NCBI GenBank assembly: GCA_024336345.1
Contig: JANFOG010000001.1
Coordinates: 2,108,001 to 2,172,000, forward strand
DNA from: Mariannaea sp. PMI_226
Taxonomy: Eukaryota; Ascomycota; Sordariomycetes; Hypocreales; Nectriaceae
Length of the DNA: 64,000 bases
Direction of reading: 5' to 3'
Shown here piece by piece: positions 35,258-45,620 of the stretch; position 1 is the stretch's first letter; each line of letters opens with the position of its first letter. Made by a program: the position numbers and the translations under genes. Under the pieces are notes generated by a model. It ran no database searches and had not been told where the DNA came from. It saw only the letters and a program-made list of their open reading frames with translations.

Positions 35258-36380
35258 ATGCCTCTCGTTGCGCAGAATCCCAAGGACCGCATCATCCTTG
35301 GTCTGATGACCTTCGGGCCAACAGTCGAGACTGGAGCCCGAATTACTGACATTGAAGAATTCAAAAAGAACCTGGACGTTTTCCAGTCTAGAGGCTACAA
35401 TGAGCTGGACACGGCTCGAGTCTACGTCGGAGGCGAGCAGGAGGCCTTTACAACTCAGGCGGGATGGAAGGAGAGGGGCTTCACCTTGGCTACCAAGGTC
35501 CGATATCCCAACAACGATGGCGATAACACCGCAGACAAGGTTGTTGCGTCAGTCCAAAAAAGCTTGAAGGAGTTGGATACCGACTGCATTGACGTAAGTC
35601 TAACACCCCTGGTAGCTGTAAGCGTTGCCACTCCGTCAAGGTAAACTAACACTGCTCGAAAAGCTGTTATACCTCCATCGCCCGGACCGTGGTACTCCAT
35701 TTGCCGAAACACTGGAGGCTGTGGACAAGCTTCACAAGGCAGGCAAGTTTGTTCGCCTTGGAATCAGCAACTTTACTGCTTTCGAAGTGGCCGAGGTTGT
35801 TGCCCTCTGTAAATACAATGGTTGGGTTCGACCAACGGTCTACCAGGGCATGTATAACTGCATCACCAGGGCTATCGAGCCCGAGCTTATCGTGGCTTGC
35901 CGTCGATATGGTTTGGATATTGTCGTATATAACCCTATCGCTGGCGGTCTCCTTTCGGGCAAGATCAAGTCCAAGGATATTATCCCCGAAGAAGGTCGCT
36001 TTTCATCCCAGCACAACTCGGGAAAGACTTACCGTGAGAGATACTACAGAGACAGCGTCTTCAAGGCGTTGCAGACCATTGAGGCTTCAATTGAGAAGAA
36101 CAATCTGACTATGGTTGAGACGGCGTTGCGCTGGATGGTACATCACTCCAAGCTCAAGATCAAGGATGGCAACGACGGCATTCTCATCGGAACCTCGAGT
36201 GTCGCCCAGCTCGAGAGTAATCTCACCGACTTAGAAAAGGGCCCTCTGCCGCAAGAGGTTGTTGAGGCACTGGATCAGGCGTGGGCCTATGCCAGAGCTG
36301 ACACGACCAATTATTGGCATGGTGACCTTGAGTACAAGTATAACACTCAAGAGGCAATTTTCGGGGCTGGAGCCAAGTAA
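35258..36380 (+). CDS. Aldo-keto reductase, AKR7 (aflatoxin aldehyde reductase-like)
   Basis: Two exons (35258-35593 and 35664-36380; 70-nt intron with GTAAGT donor and CTAAC branch point) encode 350 residues. The catalytic tetrad is visible as D51, Y56, K80 and H117 (NELDTARVY, LATKVRY, LYLHRPD). The motif YNPIAGGLLSGK and the C-terminal NADPH-binding GILIGTSSVAQLESNL support the AKR7 branch. The family reduces dialdehydes and other reactive aldehydes with NADPH in the cytosol. A proximal TATA box suggests inducible expression. No biosynthetic cluster surrounds it, so a general detoxification role is more likely than a pathway-specific one. Confidence 0.9.
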
Positions 36381-37863
36381 AACAAAATCAATAAGTAACT
36401 AGCTACAGTACCTTAGTACAGTAGCATGGGAAAGGAGTTTTTGGCTGAGTGAAGGATTTAGGCAGCATTTGTGTCACGACGACCCGAGGTTGTGATGGGA
36501 TGGGGGCACATGATTCTTCAGTGCTACCATTTCGGATCTTGATGGTGCTGCATGACATGTGTGCAGGTGGATCGATAAGAAAGAATCAAGGCTGTAATGT
36601 TACAGTGCTGCCCATATTCATAACCGGCGATGTCAGTAGTTCAAAATGTCTTAGATATTATTGGATGATGACTGATTTGTACGAAGCCGTCCTGTATTCT
36701 GCATCGTTAGTATCTCTCCTTGGGAGGCGATATGGTGACCCCCCACAAGTGGAGGGGGCGGCCTGAAAGATCCTTGGCTTTATAAGCCGTAGCAACGTTG
36801 GGAGGTACTTAGAGAAATCTCAAGTCTTTCAATGATAAAATATATATTGTTAACGGTATTGCATGTCCGTCTGAGGCGAAAAAATGCCAGCAGATGCTTA
36901 TATTAGGGTAAAGATGAATCGTATCCGTGCTGGATGCACTTTGCGTGGAAGTCTTAGGTTCCATTTTGATCTGAAAACGTGTGTTCATGTGGGGATACGA
37001 CGAGGGTCAAAGTTGACTGCAAACAACGGCATAGGCGAAATGACGTCGTCTTCGATCTCAGCTAAGGCGCGCACCGCACTAACTTGCCCATGGAGCCCCC
37101 GAAAAGCCCCCCAGCATCAGCACAGCTAACTAATGGGAGCGAATGGCGCGCCGATTTCAAGATCGTCCCCCACTGCCGACTAGGCCACTTCTCGCTGGAA
37201 ACCCCTGTATTGATGGGGGACGTGACCCGCCGGGCTTCCCAAATTTCAGTTGCCAAACGCCTGGAGACCCACCCAACCCAACTGAATGGCTTCCCGTCCG
37301 AGGTCTTCCTTTGGTGGTTTTGGAAGTACTCCGTAACAATGGAACGTTCAAATTCCCATTAATAACTGACCCCCCTGCATCGACGTGACTTACGACCACA
37401 TGTAACTTCTTCCAATGGAGGTACTTTAGCACACGAGCCCCTTCACCAACAAACACTATCTACACCAGCCCCTGCAGATCAGGTCAGCGACACTGAGGCA
37501 GCGTTATCCGCGGTTGTCTGCAGGCTACTCTGTCTTGTCTCTTTTGAAATATTATTTTCCATACATCTGAATCCCTCAGATGCTTCAACGGTCACCGGTT
37601 TGACCACATCATAGATTAGCAGCACAATTCTCGCCATTCTCTAGATCACAAATAATCTCAACTTGGTTCCAGGTCCCCCTCGACTCTTCCTCGGCCCTGA
37701 TTACCATACACCACATGCACCGAAGACTGTTACTCTACCGCCAGACCAAGCAGTGTTGGCGCCCTCGGCCCCAAGCTCAACCCACTGAACGACGCTTCCG
37801 ATCCTGAAAAAGAAGAACCGAAAAAAAAACACCCCGGTCGAGAAAATCTTAGTGATAGATATC
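36381..37863. other. Intergenic, promoter of the DMT transporter gene
   Basis: About 1.5 kb with no supported gene. The distal half is AT-rich; 37060-37300 is GC-richer. The last 150 bp is a C-rich leader. Overlapping open frames at 37084-37456 are on both strands and look accidental. Confidence 0.5.
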
Positions 37864-39267
37864 ATGGAGTCTCTATCCGACTCCCGTCGCCCAGCCTTTC
37901 ATCGACATGCCGATGGGCGATCCGGGACGCCTCTGCTACATGGGCAGCAGGACGAAGAACGAGGCCGTGCTGGTTTCGCGCCTGACCACAGTCAGAGATC
38001 GAGCCTTGCGTCAAGCCGAGACCGAAGCCCCTATCATCCTGAGATGGCTCAGCGGCCGTCAAGGGCACATTCGGAGATGCGCAGCCGCAGCCCTCTGACA
38101 GCGATGGCTGTCGAGCGCAATACGACCAAGAAGAAATACACATACGCCGCCTTCTTCCTTGCCATCAGCCTTGTCGCCTTCTGTGTGCAGACGGAACTGA
38201 GCGCCTACATCCAACACGATCTGGGCTGGGATAAAGCCTACTGTATGATGTACTTTACCCATGGGTCATGGATTGTTCTATGGCCTGTTCAGCTGGCTAT
38301 CCTCCGCTTTCAGAAGCGTGACATTCCCTGGAATGTCTTCTTCAAACGACATATCCAGCACCTGCGTGCGACAGCCATGATGATTGAAATGCAGACCCTT
38401 GATGTCTTCCGGATGTCCGTACAGCACCGAGCCAGACCTGTACGATATCTCATTCGGTTCACGGCCATCATCACTTGCTCGCTGACTGTTGCCGGGCTAA
38501 GCTGGTACATCGCTGTTAGCCTAACTACACCTTCGGATCTGACGGCCATCTACAATTGCTCTGCCTTCTTCGCCTACGTCTTCTCCGTCCCACTTTTAAA
38601 GGAACCTCTACGTCTTGACAAATCTGTGGCAGTTATGATTGCCATCGCCGGTGTTCTTGTCGTTGCCTATGGAGATACCAAATCTGGAGGAGTCAAGGAT
38701 GTTGAGGCGAGCAGTCGGTTTTTTGGTAACATAGTCATTGGAGTTGGCTCGGTTTTGTACGGTCTCTATGAAGTTCTGTACAAGCGCTTTGCTTGCCCAC
38801 CTGAAGGTGTATCCCCCGGCCGAGGTATGATCTTTGCCAACACATTTGGTTCGCTGATCGGACTGTTCACTTTGACTGTCCTCTGGATCCCTCTGCCTAT
38901 TCTTCACTTTCTAGATATTGAGAAGTTCGAGCTCCCTGTGGCCTCCACCTGCTGGCTGATTCTCTTTGCCGTCCTCGCCAACGCTACCTTCAGCGGCTCG
39001 TTCCTCGTGCTCATCTCCCTCACATCACCTGTCCTCTCGTCTGTGGCTGCCCTCCTCACCATCTTCATCGTTGCCATTGTCGACTGGCTGATCACTGGTG
39101 AGCCACTCAGCTTCGCTGCCCTCTTGGGTGGCGCCATGATCATTGTCGCTTTTGTTGGCTTGACATGGAGCACCTATCGCGAGATGAAGGAGCACGAGGC
39201 CCTTGAGCCCGTGGTGGACCTGTCTGACAGCGACAAGGACGGTGACATCAGCAGCGACGAAGACTAG
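37864..39267 (+). CDS. DMT-superfamily (EamA/SLC35F-like) membrane transporter
   Basis: A single exon encodes 467 residues from the ATG at 37864 (an in-frame ATG four codons earlier is possible). Residues 1-90 are a hydrophilic, Ser/Arg/His-rich cytosolic segment. Ten hydrophobic helices follow, beginning YAAFFLAISLVAFCVQTELS and ending in AALLGGAMIIVAFVGLTWST, with EamA-type features: the SAFFAYVFSVPLLKEPLRLD turn and the last-helix pair after DWLITGEPLS. The layout resembles yeast YML018C/THI74, proteins of the vacuolar membrane, but the substrate is unknown. The C-terminus is an acidic tail with SDSDKDGDISSDED that could be phosphorylated by casein kinase 2. Confidence 0.88.
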   Translation: MESLSDSRRPAFHRHADGRSGTPLLHGQQDEERGRAGFAPDHSQRSSLASSRDRSPYHPEMAQRPSRAHSEMRSRSPLTAMAVERNTTKKKYTYAAFFLAISLVAFCVQTELSAYIQHDLGWDKAYCMMYFTHGSWIVLWPVQLAILRFQKRDIPWNVFFKRHIQHLRATAMMIEMQTLDVFRMSVQHRARPVRYLIRFTAIITCSLTVAGLSWYIAVSLTTPSDLTAIYNCSAFFAYVFSVPLLKEPLRLDKSVAVMIAIAGVLVVAYGDTKSGGVKDVEASSRFFGNIVIGVGSVLYGLYEVLYKRFACPPEGVSPGRGMIFANTFGSLIGLFTLTVLWIPLPILHFLDIEKFELPVASTCWLILFAVLANATFSGSFLVLISLTSPVLSSVAALLTIFIVAIVDWLITGEPLSFAALLGGAMIIVAFVGLTWSTYREMKEHEALEPVVDLSDSDKDGDISSDED

Positions 39268-39979
39268 GCTGTCTAGCCAGGGCTGCGTCTTTTTTTTTTC
39301 TATCCACCATTTCTGGATTTCATTTGTTTCAAGATTTGCATGGGCACATGGTCAGGGTTCAGGAATATCCGAGCCATACCTTGTGCGTTTGGGTACGGTG
39401 TTTGATGGTTGGTTCCCAAGCTTCAATACTTGGGGACTTGGGAATGGATTATGGGTTATATGGAGTTTGGGGTTTGAACATAGATCTATGCTCCGCGGTG
39501 AACGTCTTAGAACAATAAACTGTCGGCCACTTGCTGCTTGTATTTTTTCCATGAATGCCCTTTTCTCCCTTCGAGTTTGCCAACGATAATAATGGCCCGC
39601 TTTCGCAGGCTCGAATAAGGCATGTCAGCGAAGCCAAAGTTCATTGCTGGCTGGTCATATTAGCCGTCACGGGTCATTGGTCTCTCTTCTCTACCACTAA
39701 TCTAATTAAATCCACCAAAGGCTCCCTCGTTTATGTGGTAACAATAAGATCAAGGCCAGTGAACTGCACATTTGCGTGCAAATCCACTCTTCTACAGACT
39801 GATGATTGCTCAATGGATGACGACGATGCAGCTAGAAACAAGATAACCATATTCGCTACAGCAGAATACTTCCATTGACTGCATCAAAGTTATAGCATTC
39901 TGGTTATGCCCCGCTACAATATTCCAATGCATATATACATATGAAGGAGCGATGAGGAAAGTAATTCAGGCTGATGTCC

Positions 39980-40027
<48 letters not shown>

Positions 40028-40212
40028 AAAAGCATGGTCCAAATTTCACCTAATAATAAACCGTTCATGCATGCGTCTCCACAAGGAAGAAAAAAAAAAG
40101 AAGAGAGTGTTACAAAATTAGATACGCATATATATTAATACAGATATGTAACCAAAAAAAAGCAAAAGAATGATAACCATCCTGTTCCACAGAATTAGTT
40201 ACTCAGGCGCCT
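39268..40212. other. Intergenic, transporter 3' flank and tRNA-Thr downstream region
   Basis: No gene is supported. The stretch contains the transporter's 3' UTR, a 40-base A homopolymer at 39986-40025 and, nearer the tRNA, a T-run on the minus strand at 40160-40154 that could end Pol III transcription of the tRNA-Thr gene. Confidence 0.5.
39986..40025 (+). repeat. A40 homopolymer
   Basis: Forty consecutive A residues, followed after a G by four to five more. It is by far the longest homopolymer in the window. It could be a retroposition tail, slippage-driven expansion, or partly an assembly length error. Confidence 0.85.
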
Positions 40213-40284
40213 TGCCCCGTACTGGAATCGAACCAGTGATCTTATCATTACTAGTGATACGCTTTACCACTGAGCCAACGGGGC
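40213..40284 (-). tRNA. tRNA-Thr(AGU), intronless
   Basis: On the minus strand a complete cloverleaf folds: acceptor GCCCCGT with ACGGGGC, D arm GCTC-AGTGGTAA-, anticodon stem TATCA/TGATA enclosing the 7-base loop CTAGTAA, and T arm ACTGG/CCAGT with TTCGATT. The anticodon AGT reads Thr ACU/ACC codons after A34 is deaminated to inosine. The discriminator is A. A and B box promoters are internal and intact. It lies just downstream of the F-box gene's stop codon, on the same strand. Confidence 0.95.
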
Positions 40285-40312
40285 TTGTTAGGCTTGATGG
40301 TAGCGACAACAC

Positions 40313-41713
40313 CTAGCACGCGTTATCCACATCCTTGCGCACGAAGAAGCCCTCGCGCTTCATTTTCCAGCCTTGGAGCCCATGTATTTGAGCATACTGC
40401 ATCGCCATGCTCCAAGCTTCTTGAGTCGCCGTGTCTCCGCTCTCAAACACCCGCAAACTTTTCAAACCCTGGTCCGCATCCCTGTCGAACACATCCCGCA
40501 TGATAAGCGAATATGCCATGTCGCACTCAAGCCACAAATCAGTAATGTCGATATGTGAAAGCTTGGCATCTTGCCAGAAGTCGACCGCCCTCGGCATCAG
40601 CTGCATGTACAGATGCTCGACAGGTGGGCAACACGGAATTACAACGTCCCGGATGTGACGGGATAGTGGGAAAGTTGCAATGTAGGATAACGAGCGAAGA
40701 GTCTCGCGAATGCGTTTGAAGGAAGAATCGGTGGTGCTGAGGATGACGGGTAAGAGAGACGGGGGTGAGTAGTGGAAGAATTCGTAAGCCGAGTAGACTG
40801 GAACAAACGACCCTTCATTGACAACCAAGGCTGCCCAATCCCGGACACTGAATAAATCGCTAGGAACTGAATTCCCGGCTGTGCTTGGGCTTTGGGACGG
40901 CAAGCGAGCCACGATGCCAGGTATCACATTACGAGACTTGGCGCCCAACCGCGATGCTTGAGAAAGCGATAGGATGTGATAGTGACTATTGAAAGCCCAC
41001 TCACTCGACAAGTCCACAGTTCGACTGAGAAGGGATGAAAGAATATCTGGTGAGCTGATCAAGTTGAACTGAAGTGGATCGATCTGCCCGAACAGCGCGT
41101 GCCATAGCCAGTTATTGTCCCAGACTCGGGGAGTTGTCGAATTAACTTCCCCCGCAGTCAAGCCATCAGCAGAAGCTGGGCGTTGGTTGGATGAAAACTG
41201 CGGCGACTCGGCCGAAAAGGCAGACCAAAGAATATTCCAAGACTTTGGTGCCTCTGGGGGATCATCTTCGGGTGGCAAAATTCCCCAGAACTGCCCGTCG
41301 GAATGTCTAGAGCCCCCGGTTTCCTTAGGCGGGTCAATGAAAAGGGTGAAGCTCTCGACATGCTTTGATAGATCGTTGCGGTGTAGAAACTCTAGGACGG
41401 GAATTTGAGAAGCAATGTCAAAGCCCTTGGGTTTGTGAAATCGCTGAAGTGACCAGACGACATTTCGGAAGAGGAGTGGCAGCACGGATTGCCTCCATAA
41501 GCGACACACAAGTGAAGCAGACTTAAGGTGAAGGTTATCTGCAGAATGGACAGGTCGTGTGAGTTTCTCAGGATCTTGGCGTAGAGATTCCTGAGTCTTG
41601 CCGGAAGAGTCAAGAAAAGTCAAAAGGTGAATGAGGAGTTCGTTGGGCAGACGTTGGATGTAGGATGTAGAAGGCACCTTGGCCGCCGGTGCCGGAGTCC
41701 GTGTCGATTCCAT
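40313..41713 (-). CDS. F-box protein, unknown substrate
   Basis: One exon encodes 466 residues from the ATG at 41713; an in-frame open stretch extends to 41830 but reads as leader sequence. The F-box is at the N-terminus (about residues 18-75): YIQRLPNELLIHLLTFLDS, then the second half with ASLVCRLWRQSVLPLLFRNV. The remainder has no leucine-rich or WD repeats that I can recognise, only conserved-looking tryptophans (WNILWSAF, WDNNWLWHALF). F-box proteins recruit substrates to SCF ubiquitin ligases; the substrate here cannot be inferred. The C-terminus RKDVDNAC ends 28 bp from the tRNA-Thr gene. Confidence 0.8.
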   Translation of the reverse strand: MESTRTPAPAAKVPSTSYIQRLPNELLIHLLTFLDSSGKTQESLRQDPEKLTRPVHSADNLHLKSASLVCRLWRQSVLPLLFRNVVWSLQRFHKPKGFDIASQIPVLEFLHRNDLSKHVESFTLFIDPPKETGGSRHSDGQFWGILPPEDDPPEAPKSWNILWSAFSAESPQFSSNQRPASADGLTAGEVNSTTPRVWDNNWLWHALFGQIDPLQFNLISSPDILSSLLSRTVDLSSEWAFNSHYHILSLSQASRLGAKSRNVIPGIVARLPSQSPSTAGNSVPSDLFSVRDWAALVVNEGSFVPVYSAYEFFHYSPPSLLPVILSTTDSSFKRIRETLRSLSYIATFPLSRHIRDVVIPCCPPVEHLYMQLMPRAVDFWQDAKLSHIDITDLWLECDMAYSLIMRDVFDRDADQGLKSLRVFESGDTATQEAWSMAMQYAQIHGLQGWKMKREGFFVRKDVDNAC

Positions 41714-43330
41714 CAGAGTAGCGCTCAACTCTTCAGTGGTTGAAGGATTGTTCGACAGCTCTTTTTGGAAGGAAATGATTTCGAAAACCGGATCAAAGGA
41801 TGCAAAGAAGATGCAGAGGAAATGCAACACAAGTTACAAGAGAGCTTGAATTCAAGCGATGACGAAGGCCCCACGTTTTTTGGCTGTTCCACGCATTAAA
41901 GGCTAGTTTCGGGAGATCGGAGAGGGACCACTGACTCGAGACCCTTAGCTCTTGAGGTTGAACCAAGCATGTAAACCGGTTGGGATCGCAGCGTTGCTGC
42001 AGCATGAATGAAGACTTTGCTTTTTTTTTTTCGTGTGTTCCATCAGCTCGGGAAAACAAAGAACAAGAATAGAAAAAAAAGATTAAAAATGGATTGGGGA
42101 AAATGGGAGGGGAGACACAAAACAACCAACAACACAGCCGTGGAGCATCGTCACTGGGAAGCTCCTTGCTCTGAACCCGGTTCAGTATGCGGCCGGAGTC
42201 CATGACAAGGTCCAGGCTGTTTGCATGAGGAGCCAACAGTGTTGGAGACCCGTCCTCCTCATGCTGTTATGAATGATTTGTGTGGGTGTCAGCTTTTTGA
42301 GGGGGCGAAAAGAAGGTGTGTGGCCGAAAGCTGCTGGCGATGTGAGCTCACTTGCGGCTCCGCCACTTGTAAAGTAGCTGTTGCTCTAGGGACATTTTCA
42401 GTTGCATACTATGTCATCGGTGGTGCATCGCATAGGATGCGGAGTTGGCGGGGAGGGTCCTCCGGGGGTGGATCATGAATATAGCTTCATCTGGTTGTGT
42501 GGACTCTCTGTAGAGAGTAGGATCAGGACTTTGAGAATGGAGAATGGACTTGCATCGCCAATCAAATCGCAGGGACTCGAGTTCTTCCATACTCATTACT
42601 ACGTAAGTAGGTCAAATTCCTAGATAGCAATGTGCAACTTCCATTATGAGGAGCAGACTAGGTTGCGAGAGGCTTCATCCGAAATGCCTGAGGATCATGC
42701 AAATCAAACACTTACCGGCGGGAAATATCCGCAGCTGACCTAATTGTGTGTGCATCCTGTTTTCAAAAACTCTGCACGTCTCGGTTTATTCTAGAGCCTG
42801 GGCCTCTTTTCTTCTCAATTCTTTTTGTTTTTATTTTCCCAAGGTAAGATAAGTCCTCATTAACAACTCCCTTTCAAGCCTCAGGCACTCAATAAGGAAA
42901 ATGTCTGCTGCACTCAAAGAACAATGGTTTTCGATTGGCTGTTCATCTGAACAAGGGCGGCGAACCAGTTAGATTGCGCAAGTTGATTAGGATCAATAGA
43001 TAGATGAATGGCCATGAATAAAAGAACAATAGTGGTTTGTGGGTTGTAATTGGATGGACCATTGAGATGTATCGGTGGTAAACACGGTCCGCGAGGCAGC
43101 TGTCAGTCAAGTTGCCCACAACTGCTTGCTTCCATTCTTTATCTATAAAATTCCCTTCTTGTTTCCAGGAGCCTGGATCTCTTCTCTCTCCCACACACAT
43201 ACAGTCACTCAATTCGAGAGGAACTCTGCAACTATCAAACTTCTTCTCCATCATCTTCTTCTTCTTCCTCTCATACTTTATTTCAATCTCTCTTCTGGTT
43301 CCAGCTGCATTGACAATCAACAACATCACA
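41714..43330. other. Intergenic, promoters of F-box gene and UAG-interrupted gene
   Basis: No gene is supported. Close to the next start codon a TATAAAA at 43144-43150 is followed by a long pyrimidine-rich leader (CTTCTT runs at 43240-43300), typical of a regulated, well-transcribed gene. Minus-strand open frames over 42943-44038 are the antisense of this leader and coding region. Confidence 0.5.
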
Positions 43331-44516
43331 ATGGCTCCCACCAAAAAGATGACCCTCGCCCAACAAATGAAGGCCAAAAAGCATCTCCTCCCGGAGCCCA
43401 AGATCATCCCTGGTTCCAAGACATCTCCTCCTGAGAGAATTTGGCGTACCAAGCAGACAGCCCACGCCAAGAAGCCATCCAATGGCGCCCTCGAGAACAA
43501 TGTTTCTGTCAAGCAGCAAACTGTTGCTCCAGTCTCCAAGTCTACCACTCTCGCCACTGTTGAGCAATCCCCAACCATCTCTCCCATGGCACAGCCCAAT
43601 GTTGAGATCTTGGGGGTTTCCATTCCAAAGATGAACGCTGAGCGCCATGAGACACTTGAATGTGCCTTTGACGCCTACCTTGCAGGCCGCATTTTCGAGA
43701 CCAAGTCTGCATTCAAACCTTCCTCCTTGGTCATGCTCCCTCGTGAACACATCAATGTCGAAGCCAAGCGCGACCCTGAGACTGACCAGCTCCTTGCTCT
43801 TGACGTCACCAAGACCTGCGAGACCGATCCCGAGGCCTTCAGCTTTATGGGCTAGTGTCCCAAGGAGAATTGGGTTGTTTTCAAAGGCGAGATGAGTCTT
43901 ATCAATGAGTTCATTGATCGCGCTATGGACATCGCCGAGGACCGAGCTGTCGTTGTCGGCTTCAAACCCATCTCTCACGTTCGATTCCCTGGCACTGGTC
44001 TGCCCAAGGACATGGACTACGCGACTTTTGCATCTCACGTCGAGATCGTCGAGGCCATCATTTGGATTACAGGCCCTAGTGTTGATAGCAGTGGTCAGCC
44101 AATGTTCTAATACACTTTCAAGTATTCTTGAAAGAGAGATTGATTGTTACTGATATTGGACAGATTCCGAGGTCTCTGCCACTTCCAGCCAGAGTCCCAA
44201 GAGTGAGATTGCTGCTACCATATTCAAGAACACCCAGCTCTCTCCCAGATCCAAGAAAGGGCTTCGCGAGTCTTTCAGCACTCAGTCTGAATCGTCCCTC
44301 TCATCCCCTCCCTCGGTCATTACGACCCCGCCAACTTTTCGACGCCGCCTTGCTCTGCGACCCTCAGGCTCTCCTGAGAGCAGCTCTTCTGCCAATAGCT
44401 CTCCTACCAACAGCTCCGACGGATCTCCTCGCAAGCGACGCGTGATCAAGCTCCTTACTCGCCGAGCCCGTGAGGCTCGTGAGCGGGAGGCTCGCGAGAA
44501 CAAGTGCATCAGCTAG
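43331..44516 (+). CDS. Unrecognised protein with an in-frame UAG at codon 175 (candidate A-to-I edited gene)
   Basis: Exon 1 (43331-44093) and exon 2 (44164-44516) keep one frame for 372 codons, broken only by TAG at 43853-43855. Both sides are coding-like, with C- or G-ending codons: upstream LECAFDAYLAGRIFETKSAF, downstream SLINEFIDRAMDIAEDRAVV. Exon 2 is Ser/Pro-rich and ends in a strongly basic tail (KRRVIKLLTRRAREARERE). The intron uses a GTCAGC donor and a GGACAG acceptor; the donor is the least certain point. The start follows a TATA box and a pyrimidine leader. Without editing, a 174-residue product results; with Trp at 175 the product is 371 residues. A 54-nt GTCACC-to-GCTAG intron removing the stop is possible but lacks a branch point. 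I do not recognise the family. Confidence 0.7.
43843..43867 (+). promoter_or_regulatory. Hairpin presenting UAG in a 7-nt loop, putative editing site
   Basis: TGGG at 43848-43851 pairs with CCCA at 43859-43862, leaving the loop CTAGTGT. After one A-A mismatch, the helix continues with two T-G wobbles, a T-A pair and a C-G pair (43843-43846 with 43864-43867). The A of the UAG is the third loop base and follows U. Fungal A-to-I editing is known to favour A after U in hairpin loops; that it happens here is inference. Confidence 0.5.
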
Positions 44517-45094
44517 GTGTAACCTCCCATGATGATCATCTTATCTGGCAGACATGTCAGAGTTGGAAACGAAGCTTTTGAGAAGAAATCTTTGAGGCCT
44601 TCATATGTGTGTGTATGTGGCGTCAAAGGGGACAATGCCAGGCTAGGAACCTGAATGAATAGTGGGTGGGGAGCTCTCGGCAAGACAATTCTTATTGTGG
44701 AGGACATTAATACTTTTTTCTAGTGTCCAGACATGTTTCACCAGATTCAAGGATAAGGAGCTTGGCAGGTTCATCGCAATCCGGTTTCAGAGTGTTAGTA
44801 ATTGGGACATCTAGTCTTCAAGAAGAAAAATTGCAATGTCATTGTACCCAAAAGTTGATGGTTTTATTGTCAAAATATCCTAATAGTGAGAGTGAAACAA
44901 ACATTTTGTATATGGGGCGTAAGTATAAGTCTATATATTGATCCGGCTTGATCATCCGTCATCTCAGAACGCTGTCAAAGGTAAATTAAAAGTATGAAGG
45001 AGCGTGTCCCCAGAAGAAGAGTGTAAAGAGTCCCTCAATTATCCATGCAACCCTCCCAGCCCATTGTACTGTAATATATCGGAAAAGGATAGCA
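44517..45094. other. Convergent 3' region, UAG-interrupted gene / cerato-platanin
   Basis: About 580 bp between convergent stop codons with no supported gene; AT-rich towards 44850-44940 and expected to hold both polyadenylation sites. Confidence 0.5.
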
Positions 45095-45582
45095 TTATAG
45101 ACCGCAGTTACTGGCGGCGACCTTGGTCGAGGTAGCGTCGACACGGCCAAGTTTGGTGGCTTGGCCGTTGGTCAAGGCGTTCATGGCGTCGAGGGCAATG
45201 TTGAACCCGGAGGCGGCGTGGTCGATGGCCAGCACGTAGATGCTCTTGTTCTTGTAGGTGAGCTTGTAGCAGTTGCCACAGTTGGGCGAGTTCCAGCCGG
45301 CAACGTCAGAGACGCCGCCGATATAGGGGAACTTGGGGACGTTTCCAAAGGTCTTCCATGTAGGGTGCTTGGTCATGAGGCCGTTGGGGCCGTCAGAGCA
45401 GGCGACATCCTTGAGAAGTCCGGCCTTGTTATCGTAGCTAGTGTCGTAGGAGACTATGGGAGCATGTTAGTAATTGTTGGACTGTGGTATGATGGCATTG
45501 TTGGAATAGAGCAGGACATACCGGTGGCTGCTGAGGCGGCGTTGGCAATGGCAAAGATGGTGAGGATGTTGGAAAGCTGCAT
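45095..45582 (-). CDS. Cerato-platanin family secreted protein
   Basis: Two exons (45582-45522 and 45453-45095; 68-nt intron with GTATGT donor and CTAAC branch) encode 139 residues. A signal peptide (MQLSNILTIFAIANAASA) precedes a mature domain of about 120 residues with the four family cysteines (VACSDGP, NCGNCYK, ASNCGL) and the blocks VSYDTSYD, FPYIGGVSDVAGWNSPNCG and YVLAIDHAASGFNIAL. The family has an expansin-like double-psi barrel, is secreted to the cell wall and medium, binds chitin oligomers, and is perceived by plants as an elicitor. A TATAAAG at 45798-45792 lies about 210 bp upstream, and the leader contains a GTATGT-like microsatellite. Confidence 0.95.
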
Positions 45583-45590
45583 TTTTGCGG

Positions 45591-45620
45591 TATGTGTATG
45601 TGTATGTGTTTGTATGTGTT
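45591..45620 (+). repeat. TATGTG/TTTGTG microsatellite in the cerato-platanin leader
   Basis: An imperfect six-base repeat of TATGTG and TTTGTG type runs through the 5' leader of the minus-strand cerato-platanin gene, 10-40 bp before its start codon. Confidence 0.7.

Noticed and set aside
43112..43330. In-frame upstream extension of the UAG-interrupted gene, starting at 43112
   Set aside because: The extension translates the TATA box and a CT-rich leader; the ATG at 43331 in a CATCACA context is the natural start.
42943..44038. Minus-strand frames of 226 and 251 codons
   Set aside because: They are the antisense of the pyrimidine leader and of the biased coding sequence of the plus-strand gene at 43331-44516.
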